A stretch of 18,337 nt of DNA from Chloromonas sp. AAM2. Lineage: Eukaryota; Chlorophyta; Chlorophyceae; Chlamydomonadales; Chlamydomonadaceae. Both the position numbers and the translations under genes were made by a program. Under the pieces are notes generated by a model. That model worked only from the letters and a program-made list of their open reading frames with translations. It did not search any database and had not been told where the DNA came from. Below, piece after piece: positions 1-7,661 of this stretch (its first letter is position 1; every line of letters begins with the position of its first letter). The DNA is taken from contig QAXH01006641.1 of the NCBI GenBank assembly GCA_004335635.1, forward strand, positions 52,446 to 70,782, written 5' to 3'.

Positions 1-84
1 GCCACTGTAAATTATGTAGATTCAAAATCCCTGTTGGTTAAGTTTCAGTCTCCACAGAATTTTTCATTGCTTAGAAGTGAATGA
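1..84 (+). CDS. 3' end of an unidentified gene (partial)
   Basis: An open frame enters the window at base 1 and runs for 27 codons to a TGA at 82-84, ending in the residues FSLLRSE. It stops 7 bases before the preferred ATG of the HAD gene, and its stop codon overlaps that gene's ribosome binding site. This is the spacing expected for two genes of one operon. The fragment is too short to name a family. Its being a real gene end is inferred from spacing alone; a chance open frame of this length is quite possible. Confidence 0.4.
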   Translation, partial: ATVNYVDSKSLLVKFQSPQNFSLLRSE

Positions 85-91
85 GGGTGTT
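85..91 (+). promoter_or_regulatory. ribosome binding site region deciding the HAD start
   Basis: The GAGGGTG stretch beginning at 83 lies directly before the ATG at 92. It is one of the few clear purine-rich Shine-Dalgarno sites in this window. It favours ATG 92 over the GTG at 77, which lacks any such site. Confidence 0.45.
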
Positions 92-1000
92 ATGTCACGT
101 ACATTAGAACAGGATAAAAAAAACCATTTAAAGGAGATTATAGCTACACTTTCCGAACCCAAGAAACCGATCAACATGGATTTTGAAATAAAATTAAGGT
201 CGCTGGAGGGTATTCGCGCGGTATTCTTTGATGTGTATGGCACCATCTTAATTTCAGGGGCCGAACCCATGCAACAGAAGAATAAAGATCTTCAATACGC
301 TGCATTGCAGGAAACATTCAGGGCATGGGATATTTCATATAAAAATGAAGCACCTAAAGAAGGCATTGGCCGACTACATGAAGTAGTAGCAGAAGTTCAT
401 AAACAAAAAAAAGCTCAGGGAAAAGATTTTCCAGAAGTTGATATAGTCTCCGTATGGAGCAAAATGCTTTCAAGGCTAAAAAAAGAGCATTGGATAGAAG
501 ATTATCCAGAGGAGAACCTTGCAGAGATTGTGACTGATTTTGTAACCCGAAACGACCAGCCCTGGCTGATGCCGCATTTACAGGAAGTGCTTGATACGCT
601 GATCAAAAAAAAGTTGGCTGTAGGAATCATTTCAAACTCACAATTTTATACACCGCTGACTCTTGAGGCTCTGTCCGGAAAATCATTAGAAGAAATGGGT
701 TTTGATCGGGAACTCCTATTTTGGTCGTTTAGTGAAGATATTGCCAAACCCTCCGTACATTTTTATGAAATAGCTCGCAAAAAACTACAGAGTGATTACT
801 CGATCGTCCCTCATCAAGTATTATTTGTAGGAAATGATATGCTGAATGATGTATATCCTGCACAAAAAGCCGGTTTTAAAACGGCGTTATTCGGAGGAGA
901 TAAGCGCTCCCTGCGAAGGAGAGAAAATGAGGAACGAGTAAAAGGTATCGAAGCTGATATACAAATAACTCAGCTTGACCAAATTTTGGAGTGCCTGTAA
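92..1000 (+). CDS. HAD-superfamily hydrolase (DVYGT-type motif I)
   Basis: This 302-residue protein carries the haloacid dehalogenase signature in order. Motif I is FFDVYGT, with the nucleophile Asp47. A helical cap follows, then motif II in GIISNSQF, a motif III lysine in DIAKPSVHF, and motif IV VGNDMLNDV before the closing KAGFKTALF. The second Asp of the usual DxD phosphatase motif is Tyr49, as in L-2-haloacid dehalogenases and some uncharacterised HAD subfamilies, so simple phosphatase activity is uncertain. An N-terminal extension of about 40 residues precedes the core. A GTG at 77 is also in frame, but the ATG at 92 has GAGG five bases upstream and is preferred. It may be co-transcribed with the gene ending at 84. 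The substrate cannot be told from sequence. Confidence 0.85.
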   Translation: MSRTLEQDKKNHLKEIIATLSEPKKPINMDFEIKLRSLEGIRAVFFDVYGTILISGAEPMQQKNKDLQYAALQETFRAWDISYKNEAPKEGIGRLHEVVAEVHKQKKAQGKDFPEVDIVSVWSKMLSRLKKEHWIEDYPEENLAEIVTDFVTRNDQPWLMPHLQEVLDTLIKKKLAVGIISNSQFYTPLTLEALSGKSLEEMGFDRELLFWSFSEDIAKPSVHFYEIARKKLQSDYSIVPHQVLFVGNDMLNDVYPAQKAGFKTALFGGDKRSLRRRENEERVKGIEADIQITQLDQILECL

Positions 1001-1049
1001 TTCGTTGTGTTGATGAAAGATGTATTTACAAACCCATCGCTCCCTTGCA

Positions 1050-1087
1050 AAACGAGGTAACGGGTGGTGGTATTTTTTACCCCCTCG
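1050..1087 (+). repeat. partial tail of a RAYT-associated repeat unit
   Basis: The stretch with ACGAGG, GGTGGTATTTTTTACC and CCTCGG resembles the second half of the complete units downstream (compare 1161-1187, which also goes from ACGAGG through GGTATT to CTCCTCGG). It seems to be a decayed fifth unit abutting the array. The hairpin half is missing. Bases 1001-1049 show no recognisable feature. Confidence 0.4.
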
Positions 1088-1204
1088 GTCTGACTGTTTG
1101 CTGGAATCGGGCACACCAGTCCTAATCCATCGATCAGACGAGTAATCCGTCAGATCGAGTACGAGGAGGTATTCTTTATCTCCTCGGTCTGCTGGCTGGG
1201 GTCC
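1088..1204 (+). repeat. RAYT-flanking repeat unit, type a, upstream copy
   Basis: This is a ~117-bp unit running from GTCTGACTG to GGCTGGGGTCC. It holds hairpin H1 with arms CGATCAGACG (1131-1140) and CGTCAGATCG (1148-1157), a 7-base loop and a central A-A mismatch. A second hairpin, H2, pairs CGGTCTG (1185-1191) with CTGACCG (1207-1213, just inside the next unit) with a T-T mismatch. A near copy lies at 2005-2122 on the other side of the transposase gene. Imperfect short palindromes beside a Y1 transposase are the hallmark of REP/BIME elements. Confidence 0.85.
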
Positions 1205-1322
1205 GTCTGACCGATTGGTGGAATTGGACTCTCTACGCCTATTTCATCGATCAGACCGCACATCGGTCAGATCGAGCACGAGGTAGTGTTCTCTATCGCA
1301 TCGGTCTGCTGGCTGGGGGTCC
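1205..1322 (+). repeat. RAYT-flanking repeat unit, type b, upstream copy
   Basis: This 118-bp unit is in tandem with the type a unit. H1 arms are CGATCAGACCG (1248-1258) and CGGTCAGATCG (1264-1274), with loop CACAT and the same A-A mismatch. H2 spans 1302-1331. A 35-base run covering all of H1 is identical to the type b unit at 2123-2239. The next unit begins at 1323 (GTCTGACCGTTTG) but is cut short where the transposase region starts. Confidence 0.85.
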
Positions 1323-1383
1323 GTCTGACCGTTTGCCTTTAAAGAGACTTGGCAGTTTAATCCACTTTTCATTAATCTCTTAC

Positions 1384-1992
1384 ATGCAATTCTATTCGGG
1401 GCATACATATCACGTGTACAATCAGGGAAACAACAAGGAATCCATCTTTTTTGAAAGGGAAAATTACCTGTATTTCCTTTTCAAGATGAAAGACCATCTT
1501 ACACCTCATATCGATATCTTAGCCTGGTGTTTAATGCCCAATCATTTCCACTGGCTGATCCGGGTACAAGAGAAATACCCAATTAAATCCATTCTTCACA
1601 ACAAAGAAAAGAAGGTAAATCCTCTAAATCGGGCAATAGGAACCCTTCAAAGCTCGTATACCCAGGCCATAAATAAAAAGTATGAGCGAACCGGTTCCCT
1701 ATTTCGAACCAGAACAAAAGCAAAATTTTTAGATGAAGAAGAAGATCGTACGAACAACTATGGAATTAACTGCTTCTTATATATCCATCAAAATCCATTG
1801 AGAGCGGGCATAGTAAAACAGATGGGAGATTGGGAGTTTTCTTCGTACAGAGATTATGCGGGAATGCGAAATGGAACTCTTTGTAGTAAAGAAATGGCCA
1901 AAGATTTGTTTGGTCTTCCAGAAGATCCTGAAACATTTAAAACTCTATCTGAGCAAACCATCCCGAATGAAGTGATCCAGGAATTGTATTAA
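1384..1992 (+). CDS. REP-associated tyrosine transposase (RAYT), Y1 family
   Basis: This 202-residue protein belongs to the Y1_Tnp/IS200-like superfamily, in the REP-associated branch. Visible signatures are HVYNQGNN near the N-terminus (10-17), the metal-binding HUH motif MPNHFHWLI (His54, His56), a helix with SYTQAIN where Tyr92 is the likely nucleophile, GSLFRTR, YIHQNPLRAGIV (133-144) and FSSYRDYAG (152-160). RAYTs nick single-stranded DNA at REP hairpins, and are usually single-copy genes flanked by those hairpins. That is the arrangement here. A TTG at 1333 is also in frame, but the added 17 residues would be encoded next to the repeat and are unlike the family. The ATG at 1384 gives the usual short lead before HVYNQG. 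No strong ribosome binding site is seen. The gene appears intact with all catalytic residues present. Confidence 0.93.
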   Translation: MQFYSGHTYHVYNQGNNKESIFFERENYLYFLFKMKDHLTPHIDILAWCLMPNHFHWLIRVQEKYPIKSILHNKEKKVNPLNRAIGTLQSSYTQAINKKYERTGSLFRTRTKAKFLDEEEDRTNNYGINCFLYIHQNPLRAGIVKQMGDWEFSSYRDYAGMRNGTLCSKEMAKDLFGLPEDPETFKTLSEQTIPNEVIQELY

Positions 1993-2004
1993 ACAGCCCT
2001 CACG

Positions 2005-2122
2005 GTCTGACCGTTTGTTGGAATTGGACACCCTAGTCCTAATCCATCGATCAAACGGGTAATCCGTCAGATCGAGTACGGGCTGGTATTTTTCTATCTC
2101 CTCGGTCTGACGGCTGGGGTCC
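2005..2122 (+). repeat. RAYT-flanking repeat unit, type a, downstream copy
   Basis: This 118-bp unit begins 12 bases after the transposase stop codon. H1 arms are CGATCAAACG (2048-2057) and CGTCAGATCG (2065-2074). H2 spans 2103-2131. It matches the upstream type a unit closely in the same orientation, including the 19-base run AGTCCTAATCCATCGATCA. The loop region GGTAATC resembles the upstream copy and the distant unit at 8061. Confidence 0.85.
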
Positions 2123-2239
2123 GTCTGACCGTTTGTTGGAAATTGGCATTCTTTGCCTGTTTCATCGATCAGACCGCACATCGGTCAGATCGAGAGTGTG
2201 GCGGTATTTGTTATCTCTTCGGTCTGCGGGCTGGGGTTC
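2123..2239 (+). repeat. RAYT-flanking repeat unit, type b, downstream copy
   Basis: This 117-bp unit is in tandem with the type a unit. H1 arms are CGATCAGACCG (2166-2176) and CGGTCAGATCG (2182-2192), and H2 spans 2220-2248. It is nearly the same as the upstream type b unit around H1 but diverges in the spacer after it. A partial next unit (ATCTGACTGATTGTTG) trails off at about 2240-2270. Confidence 0.85.
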
Positions 2240-2323
2240 ATCTGACTGATTGTTGATATTGGATACTCGAGCCCGCCTCTCGCCTCCATCACCCTTTCCC
2301 AGGCCAGAAAGTTGGGATTTACA

Positions 2324-4060
2324 TTATTCCAGGATCAACCACTTGGTTTCGTAGGGTTCGAACGTTATCGTATCATCTTCCTTTGAAACCGCATTTCCCA
2401 ACAAGTTTTTATAATTGGTATCATTTATTAAAACATCACCAAAATCACTGATCTTCTTGCTTCTTTTGACGTTTGTAATATTGCTGATGGATAAGATCTT
2501 TTGATCTTTTTCAGGAGATGTTCTGATCAATGCAAAATATTCAGTGCCATAGTCAAGCACTTTTTGTTCGCCTTCAGGGTGAAAGGCCGGTTGTTGTTTT
2601 CGAAGTTCGAGTCGGTTGATATATGCGTAAAAAACGGTGTGTGTATCAGAAGTTTCGTCTTCTAATAATGAATTCAACTCATCATAATCCCATTTTCTGC
2701 GATTGATAGCCCTGTTGTGGCCCTTTTCTTTCACCCCTTTTAAGTCGTTTGGAGTAGCGGTGAGCGAGTGCAAATAAATACCGGGTACGCCCTGTAGCGA
2801 CATTTGTATAGTCTGAGAACATAGAAACCGTTCTATTTGAAGATCCTGATCAGCATCAGGTGCATCTTTCATAGCGTCAAAATAGCTGACATTTAATTCA
2901 TACGGACTCTCAGAGCCATCCGGATTTTTCTTCATGGAAACCAATCCGCCCCGGTCTTTTACTGCACGCACCAATGAATCAAATTCATCCTCTGGTACCA
3001 GGTTTTCGATAGGACGAACCCCGATGCCATCGTGGGAGGCAGTGAAATTGAAATAGGTACATCCTAACGGAGGATTATCTAATGAATCAGCCCAGTTGGT
3101 GAGATAGGAAGCATTCCCATTCAGTAACGTATAGAGCAGCAATGGCGGCAGGCTAAATTGATAGATCATGTGGGCTTCGTTGCCATTTCCAAAATACTGA
3201 ATGTTTTCCTCGTGAGGGACATTGGTTTCTGTGATTAAAGTTACATGAGGAGCCACTTTATCGATAAGGCTTCGAATGAGCCGAACAACTTCATGTGTTT
3301 CTGGGAGGTGAATGCAGGAAGTGCCTGGTTTTTTCCAAAGATAGGCAATGGCATCTAACCGAATAATGCTGATGCCCTGAGAGATGTAATAGAGGATAAG
3401 ATCCAAAAATTCGAATAACACATCCGGATTTGAGAAATCAAGGTCAACCTGATCTGCACTGAAGGTGGTCCATACTTTTTTCGTTGTTCCGGCTTTTTTC
3501 ACCTCCGTCAGTAACGGAGAGTTTCGGGGTCGGGTAACGTTAGAAAGGTTTTCGCCCCCTTCCACTTCAATAAAATAGTCGTTAGCAGGAGCAACATCTT
3601 TTTGGTAATCCTTAAACCAGGTGCTTTTACTGGAAACATGGTTGATCACAAGATCGGCCATCAGCCTAAATCGCTGTGCTATTCTTTTAATATGAAACCA
3701 GTCGCCAAGATCTTCGCGCACACTTCTATAGTCGATGACAGAAAAACCGTCATCAGAAGAATATGGGAAGAAAGGAAGAATATGAACTCCACTTACAGTG
3801 TCTGCTAAATGGTCACTTGAGAAATCCTGGAGGGTTTGTAAGGGATATTCCCCTTCCTTTTTGATCGTATCTCCGTAAGTGATCACAACAGAGTCTTCCT
3901 CGGTCCAGTCTCCGTTACCACCATTGGCTTCAAAACCAACGCCATACCTTTCAATCAGCATTTTTAGCCTTTTCAGGGCTTTTGAAGCTTCATCGCCATA
4001 TAAAAATTCCAACCGATGCTTGTTGATCTCAAAAAAATCGTTTTGTTGTGAGCGTTTCAT
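2324..4060 (-). CDS. GH13_18 sugar phosphorylase, probable glucosylglycerate phosphorylase type
   Basis: This 578-residue cytoplasmic enzyme is a GH13 (beta/alpha)8 barrel of the sucrose-phosphorylase subfamily. It is predicted to split an alpha-glucoside with phosphate to give glucose 1-phosphate. Visible motifs are GVHILPFFPYSSDDGFSVIDY (start at 91), DLVINH (136-141), IIRLDA with nucleophile Asp236, ITETN with acid/base Glu278, and ASHDGIG with Asp344 as transition-state stabiliser. The YLWKKPGTSCIHLPETHE stretch, the ITETN form of the acid/base loop and the long chain resemble YcjM-like glucosylglycerate phosphorylases more than true sucrose phosphorylases of about 490-505 residues. Glucosylglycerol and sucrose remain possible substrates. 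It lies two bases after a GT4 glycosyltransferase gene and is surely co-transcribed with it. No signal peptide is present. The fold is certain; the substrate is inferred. Confidence 0.9.
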   Translation of the reverse strand: MKRSQQNDFFEINKHRLEFLYGDEASKALKRLKMLIERYGVGFEANGGNGDWTEEDSVVITYGDTIKKEGEYPLQTLQDFSSDHLADTVSGVHILPFFPYSSDDGFSVIDYRSVREDLGDWFHIKRIAQRFRLMADLVINHVSSKSTWFKDYQKDVAPANDYFIEVEGGENLSNVTRPRNSPLLTEVKKAGTTKKVWTTFSADQVDLDFSNPDVLFEFLDLILYYISQGISIIRLDAIAYLWKKPGTSCIHLPETHEVVRLIRSLIDKVAPHVTLITETNVPHEENIQYFGNGNEAHMIYQFSLPPLLLYTLLNGNASYLTNWADSLDNPPLGCTYFNFTASHDGIGVRPIENLVPEDEFDSLVRAVKDRGGLVSMKKNPDGSESPYELNVSYFDAMKDAPDADQDLQIERFLCSQTIQMSLQGVPGIYLHSLTATPNDLKGVKEKGHNRAINRRKWDYDELNSLLEDETSDTHTVFYAYINRLELRKQQPAFHPEGEQKVLDYGTEYFALIRTSPEKDQKILSISNITNVKRSKKISDFGDVLINDTNYKNLLGNAVSKEDDTITFEPYETKWLILE

Positions 4061-4062
4061 AG

Positions 4063-5322
4063 TTATTGTCTTGTAGAGGATCTAAGTAAAAAACGTAATT
4101 GGTCTCGTAGTACTTCGTAGCTGTAGTATTTCTTTCCGAGCCGGAAATTATGTTCGGTCATTTCGTGCTGAAGCTCAGGGTTATCCAGCAGTTTTTGTAC
4201 TTGTTCAACTGTTTTGGGTGTTACAAAGCCATCAATGGTGATTGTTTTAAATCCTTTTGGTTCAATGTCCCGCATAAAAATGTCGTAGCGGTTTACCAGT
4301 AAAGGCTTTTTTAAATAAATAGCTTCCAAAAAGGCATTGCCGAAACCCTCATATAAGCTTGGATACGTAACCAGGTCTGCGCAGGTATAAACATCCCATA
4401 GTGAGTATATTTTTTCCCCTTCAGGCGTACGCTGACGTGTTTCTCCTACTTTTGTGTTTACAAATCGTAAATCCACGCCTTCCCGAACGGCGGTTTCCCG
4501 GAGCATATTCTCGTAGGAAAAACCTTCGTCACCGCTGTCATGAGTGATACAAAGCTTGATTCGGTCATCATCAAGCATACTTACCAACCGGATGGCATGC
4601 TCAATTCCTTTCCTTGGTACAACGCGTGTTGGTTGAAGGAATACAATATCTTCTTTCTCGAATCCGAGCTCTTCTTTCATACTGCTTACATACTCGTCCT
4701 CATCGGGTGGTGTAGCATTAAAATCGATGACATTGGGCACCAATGTTGAAAGGGCTCCTTTCCGCCAGGCAAGTGAGTCGGCAGCATTTTTATTAATAAC
4801 TACATGCTGTAATTCAGGGTCGCGTGGAGGAAAGGCCATTTCAAGGTAATCACTGACCGAATTCACCATAAATCGTGAACGCTCCCAGTAAAAATCATGG
4901 TGATGAGCAATAGCCGGAATATTTGTTTCCATTAAAAACTCAGCTATCGCCACACCGAGAGGCAAATTCATTGGAATGGTGACAGCATTTTCAATGATGA
5001 CTACCGAAATATCAAATTGCTCAACAAATTCATGAATCGTCTCCTTTAGATAGTGCGACACATTTCGAATACGGTTTGTGACTAATTGGGTTCTTTTGGA
5101 ATGCCCCCAAATTTGTTCATTAAGCCACTGACTTTCGGCATGTTCAAAATGAGCCTCGGGCACGCAAAAACTACGCTCTTTTGGGCGGTTGACCCTGCCT
5201 GCATACCAAAAAACCGTATGACCTTCCGATTCCAATACCTCAGCCCATTTAGCCGCCTCAAGAGATACCCCGTCTGTGCCCGAAAATCGCGTTGAAATAA
5301 AACCAATTCGATGTTTATCCAT
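4063..5322 (-). CDS. GT4-family glycosyltransferase
   Basis: This 419-residue protein is a GT-B glycosyltransferase of family 4. The N-terminal Rossmann domain begins IGFISTRFSGTDGVSLE, which ends in the glycine/acceptor loop. AHHHDFYWERSRF (139-151) lies in the acceptor-side domain. The nucleotide-sugar domain has PTRVVPRKGIEHA (Arg233, Lys238) and the family EX7E motif YEGFGNAFLE (Glu325, Glu333). Lack of membrane segments points to the cytoplasm. It is the first gene of a tight pair with the GH13_18 phosphorylase, so its product could be the glucoside that the phosphorylase degrades. GT4 enzymes of compatible-solute synthesis (for example mannosylglucosylglycerate synthase) are plausible relatives, but that is inference. 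The ATG at 5322 has no clear Shine-Dalgarno site. Confidence 0.88.
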   Translation of the reverse strand: MDKHRIGFISTRFSGTDGVSLEAAKWAEVLESEGHTVFWYAGRVNRPKERSFCVPEAHFEHAESQWLNEQIWGHSKRTQLVTNRIRNVSHYLKETIHEFVEQFDISVVIIENAVTIPMNLPLGVAIAEFLMETNIPAIAHHHDFYWERSRFMVNSVSDYLEMAFPPRDPELQHVVINKNAADSLAWRKGALSTLVPNVIDFNATPPDEDEYVSSMKEELGFEKEDIVFLQPTRVVPRKGIEHAIRLVSMLDDDRIKLCITHDSGDEGFSYENMLRETAVREGVDLRFVNTKVGETRQRTPEGEKIYSLWDVYTCADLVTYPSLYEGFGNAFLEAIYLKKPLLVNRYDIFMRDIEPKGFKTITIDGFVTPKTVEQVQKLLDNPELQHEMTEHNFRLGKKYYSYEVLRDQLRFLLRSSTRQ

Positions 5323-5586
5323 ATGGAAATTTTATTGGAACTAAATTAATGATAATGAAAGATTGATTGGCGAATAAAGTGCTACAAATATAAATAAAAC
5401 TAAAAAAATTAGACGATTAAAATAAAATAGCTAATTTTTGAAGGTAAATGTAGGTGCAAAATATGTCAATGCATTTTCAAGAAAAGAAAATATCGGGAAC
5501 TTTTAATGGTTTGTTGGCGGTTTATAGAATATATTTAGTTCAACATTAAATTATTTAACACTAATCTAAATTTAAGGTAAACTGCA
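5323..5586. promoter_or_regulatory. divergent intergenic region, probable promoters for both sides
   Basis: This AT-rich 264-bp gap separates the minus-strand GT4 operon from the plus-strand YceI gene, so it must drive both. On the plus strand, TTTG (5510-5513) and TATATTTA (5530-5537) loosely resemble the Bacteroidota TTTG/TAnnTTTG promoter, with one mismatch and a somewhat short spacer of 16. AAGG at 5574-5577 may serve as the YceI ribosome binding site. No operator palindrome was recognised. Confidence 0.3.
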
Positions 5587-6126
5587 ATGGCAAATTGGAA
5601 TATTGATCCCACACACTCAGAAATTCAGTTCAAAGTTAAACATCTCGTTATTTCTACGGTAACAGGTTATTTCCGTTCTTTTAACGGATCAGTTATTACG
5701 GAAGGAGATTTCTTTGAAGGTGCGAATGTAAAGTTTGAAGCTGAAATAGCCAGCATTGACACAAATAACAAAGACCGGGATACTCACCTGAAATCCGACG
5801 ATTTCTTTAACGCAGAAGCGTATCCTACCATGAAATTTGAATCCACCTCTTTCAAGAACACCGGTGGTGATAACTACGAATTGACCGGAAACCTGACTAT
5901 TCGCGAAGTGACAAAGCAAGTAACATTGGATGTATCTCACGGTGGAACGGTAAGTGATCCATATGGGCAAACTAAAGCCGGTTTTGAAATTAATGGAACC
6001 ATAAACCGAAAAGATTTTAACCTGAAATGGAATGCAGTGACCGAAGCTGGAAACGTCGTAGTGGGCGACTCGGTGAAACTGCATATGAACGTACAGGTTG
6101 TAGAAAACGAGCCTGTTGAAGCTTAA
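5587..6126 (+). CDS. YceI-family lipocalin-like protein
   Basis: This 179-residue protein has the YceI beta-barrel pattern from its first residues. NWNIDPTHSEIQFKVKHL is followed by TVTGYFRSFNG, IDTNNKDRDTHLKSDDFF, AYPTMKFEST, GNLTIREVTKQVTLDV and GFEINGTINRKDFNLKWN. Family members bind isoprenoid-type or other amphiphilic lipids in a hydrophobic cavity, and some are tied to stress or polyprenoid metabolism. Unlike E. coli YceI there is no signal peptide, so the protein should stay in the cytoplasm. The length is typical of the domain alone. It is monocistronic: a promoter region lies upstream and a strong terminator directly downstream. The family is clear; the ligand is unknown. Confidence 0.93.
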   Translation: MANWNIDPTHSEIQFKVKHLVISTVTGYFRSFNGSVITEGDFFEGANVKFEAEIASIDTNNKDRDTHLKSDDFFNAEAYPTMKFESTSFKNTGGDNYELTGNLTIREVTKQVTLDVSHGGTVSDPYGQTKAGFEINGTINRKDFNLKWNAVTEAGNVVVGDSVKLHMNVQVVENEPVEA

Positions 6127-6146
6127 ACAATCTCCTAATGCTCCTG

Positions 6147-6179
6147 AAAGGCTGTCTGTAAAAGGGCGGCCTTTTTTTT
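6147..6179 (+). terminator. intrinsic terminator after the YceI gene
   Basis: AAAGGCTGTCT (6147-6157) pairs along 11 positions, including G-T wobbles, with GGGCGGCCTTT (6164-6174) around a 6-base loop. A run of T to 6179 follows. It begins about 20 bases after the YceI stop. Confidence 0.85.
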
Positions 6180-6457
6180 GGTATATATTTTTTAGGAACT
6201 CTTGTTAAGATGATTTGCCTAAGGGAAGCTGCTTTTTGCAGAGATGGAACCTATTTCCCTCAAGAAATTCTATGTGGATGAGGGAAAGAAGCTGGGAACG
6301 GTGAATACGAGTGAACCGGTGATTGAGCCCCCTGTTTGGTATACTCGGTAACTTCGTCATAAAACCGTTTGCTTTAAAAAGAGTAAATCGGGAAAGGAAT
6401 CCTTTAATCTTGAATAAATCCGTGGTATAATCTCCAGAAACCTAACTAATTATAGCT
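6180..6457. other. intergenic stretch with a short open frame (6244-6351)
   Basis: The gap between the YceI terminator and the peptidase gene holds one notable item. An ATG at 6244 opens a 35-codon frame to the TAA at 6349-6351. It starts MEPISLKKFYVDEG and ends in SEPVIEPPVWYTR. It has no ribosome binding site and no recognised family, and may be a small gene, a relic of a larger one, or chance. Nothing else was recognised; the peptidase promoter presumably lies in 6352-6457. Confidence 0.25.
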
Positions 6458-7483
6458 ATGAGAACACTGACTACGATCATTACTTTTACATTTTTATTGC
6501 TGATGGTTGCTTGCCAATCAACGGAGCAATCTAAAACGCCAAACCAACAAACTAAAGAGTGGTCGATTGCTTTACATGGAGGAGCAGGTGCCGTATCTAA
6601 AGATATGCCGGAGGAGCGGCAGCAAGCATATTTGAAATCATTGGAAGAAGCCCTCGCAATCGGAGCTGAAATTTTGGAGAATGGGGGTACCGCATTGGAT
6701 GCCATCGAGAAAACAGTGAATTATCTGGAAGACAATGAATTGTACAATGCTGGAAAAGGGGCCGTTTTCACATCTGAGGGAAAAAATGAACTGGATGCAG
6801 CCATTATGGATGGTTCAACCCTAAATGCCGGCGCCATCACCGGAGTTACCACGGTGAAAAACCCAATTTCTCTTGCCAGAAAAGTAATGACGGAATCCCG
6901 TCACGTTTTCTTTGCTGCTGAAGGAGCAGAAACATTTGCAGATCAGGTGGATGTTGAGCGAGTAGACCCAGAATATTTTTACACGGAAAGAAGATATCAG
7001 TCACTGCAAAGGGCACTTGAAAGAGAAAAACAAGAGTCCAGCAACTTAATGGAAACAATGGAAGAAAAATCCTGGAAATATGGGACGGTAGGAGCAGTTG
7101 CTAAAGATAAAAACGGGAATCTTGCGGCTGCCACTTCCACCGGCGGTATGACCAATAAGAAATTTGGACGCGTGGGAGATGTACCGATCATTGGATCGGG
7201 AACATATGCAAACGATCAGGTAGCCGTTTCGGCAACAGGTTGGGGAGAAAAGATAATGCTGAATGTATCTGCTCATACCCTTGCTGCCCATTATCAGTTT
7301 GAAGGAAATGACTTACAATCCTCTATGAATTATTTAGTGGAAGAGGTTTTAAATCCCGGTGATGCGGGCTTTATAGCCGTAGATCAATATGGAAATTTCT
7401 CTATGCGTACAAATACCGGGGCAATGTTTCGCGCCGCTCTTGATTCTGATGGAAATAAAGAAATTGGAATCTGGGAAGATTAA
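6458..7483 (+). CDS. isoaspartyl peptidase/L-asparaginase, predicted lipoprotein (plant-type, Ntn hydrolase)
   Basis: This 341-residue Ntn-hydrolase belongs to the plant-type asparaginase (taspase/IaaA) family. These are made as a precursor that self-cleaves before a Thr, giving alpha and beta chains that hydrolyse isoaspartyl dipeptides and asparagine. Visible are IALHGGAGAV (37-46), LYNAGKGAVFT, LDAAIMDG, the cleavage site YGTVGAVA with nucleophile Thr210, then TSTGGMTNKK (227-235), GRVGDVPIIGSGTYA and SATGWGE. The N-terminus has a hydrophobic segment ending LLMVAC. Cys19 is a likely lipidation site, so the mature enzyme should be anchored in the cell envelope. That suits degradation of damaged or dietary peptides outside the cytoplasm. 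Cleavage between residues 209 and 210 would leave an alpha chain of about 190 residues after lipoprotein processing. The gene stands alone with its own terminator. Confidence 0.93.
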   Translation: MRTLTTIITFTFLLLMVACQSTEQSKTPNQQTKEWSIALHGGAGAVSKDMPEERQQAYLKSLEEALAIGAEILENGGTALDAIEKTVNYLEDNELYNAGKGAVFTSEGKNELDAAIMDGSTLNAGAITGVTTVKNPISLARKVMTESRHVFFAAEGAETFADQVDVERVDPEYFYTERRYQSLQRALEREKQESSNLMETMEEKSWKYGTVGAVAKDKNGNLAAATSTGGMTNKKFGRVGDVPIIGSGTYANDQVAVSATGWGEKIMLNVSAHTLAAHYQFEGNDLQSSMNYLVEEVLNPGDAGFIAVDQYGNFSMRTNTGAMFRAALDSDGNKEIGIWED

Positions 7484-7552
7484 AATAAAGTGTCCGTATG
7501 ATGGGCAGCTTGCAGTCTGCTATGAGTTAAATCAATTCTCTTTTTTAAAATA

Positions 7553-7580
7553 GGCGGACAAGCTGTCCGCCCTATTTTTT
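7553..7580 (+). terminator. intrinsic terminator after the isoaspartyl peptidase gene
   Basis: GGCGGACA (7553-7560) and TGTCCGCC (7564-7571) form a perfect 8-bp stem with a 3-base AGC loop. The CTATTTTTT tail follows. It lies 70 bases after the peptidase stop. Confidence 0.85.
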
Positions 7581-7661
7581 GACCCTTTCTCTGTCTTTTT
7601 TTCTACTTCGAACTAAGATGAAATCTCAAACCTTGGCTTGGCATCAAGGAAATTGGACTCG

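Noticed and set aside
77..91. GTG start of the HAD gene
   Set aside because: No purine-rich site lies before it, while ATG 92 has GAGG at proper spacing.
1333..1383. TTG start extending the transposase by 17 residues
   Set aside because: The added residues begin at the edge of the repeat, have no ribosome binding site and are unlike the family start; ATG 1384 fits the usual length.
1088..2239. CRISPR array
   Set aside because: The repeat period is about 118 bp, units differ by many changes and carry no unique spacers, and the interrupting gene is a Y1 transposase rather than a cas gene.
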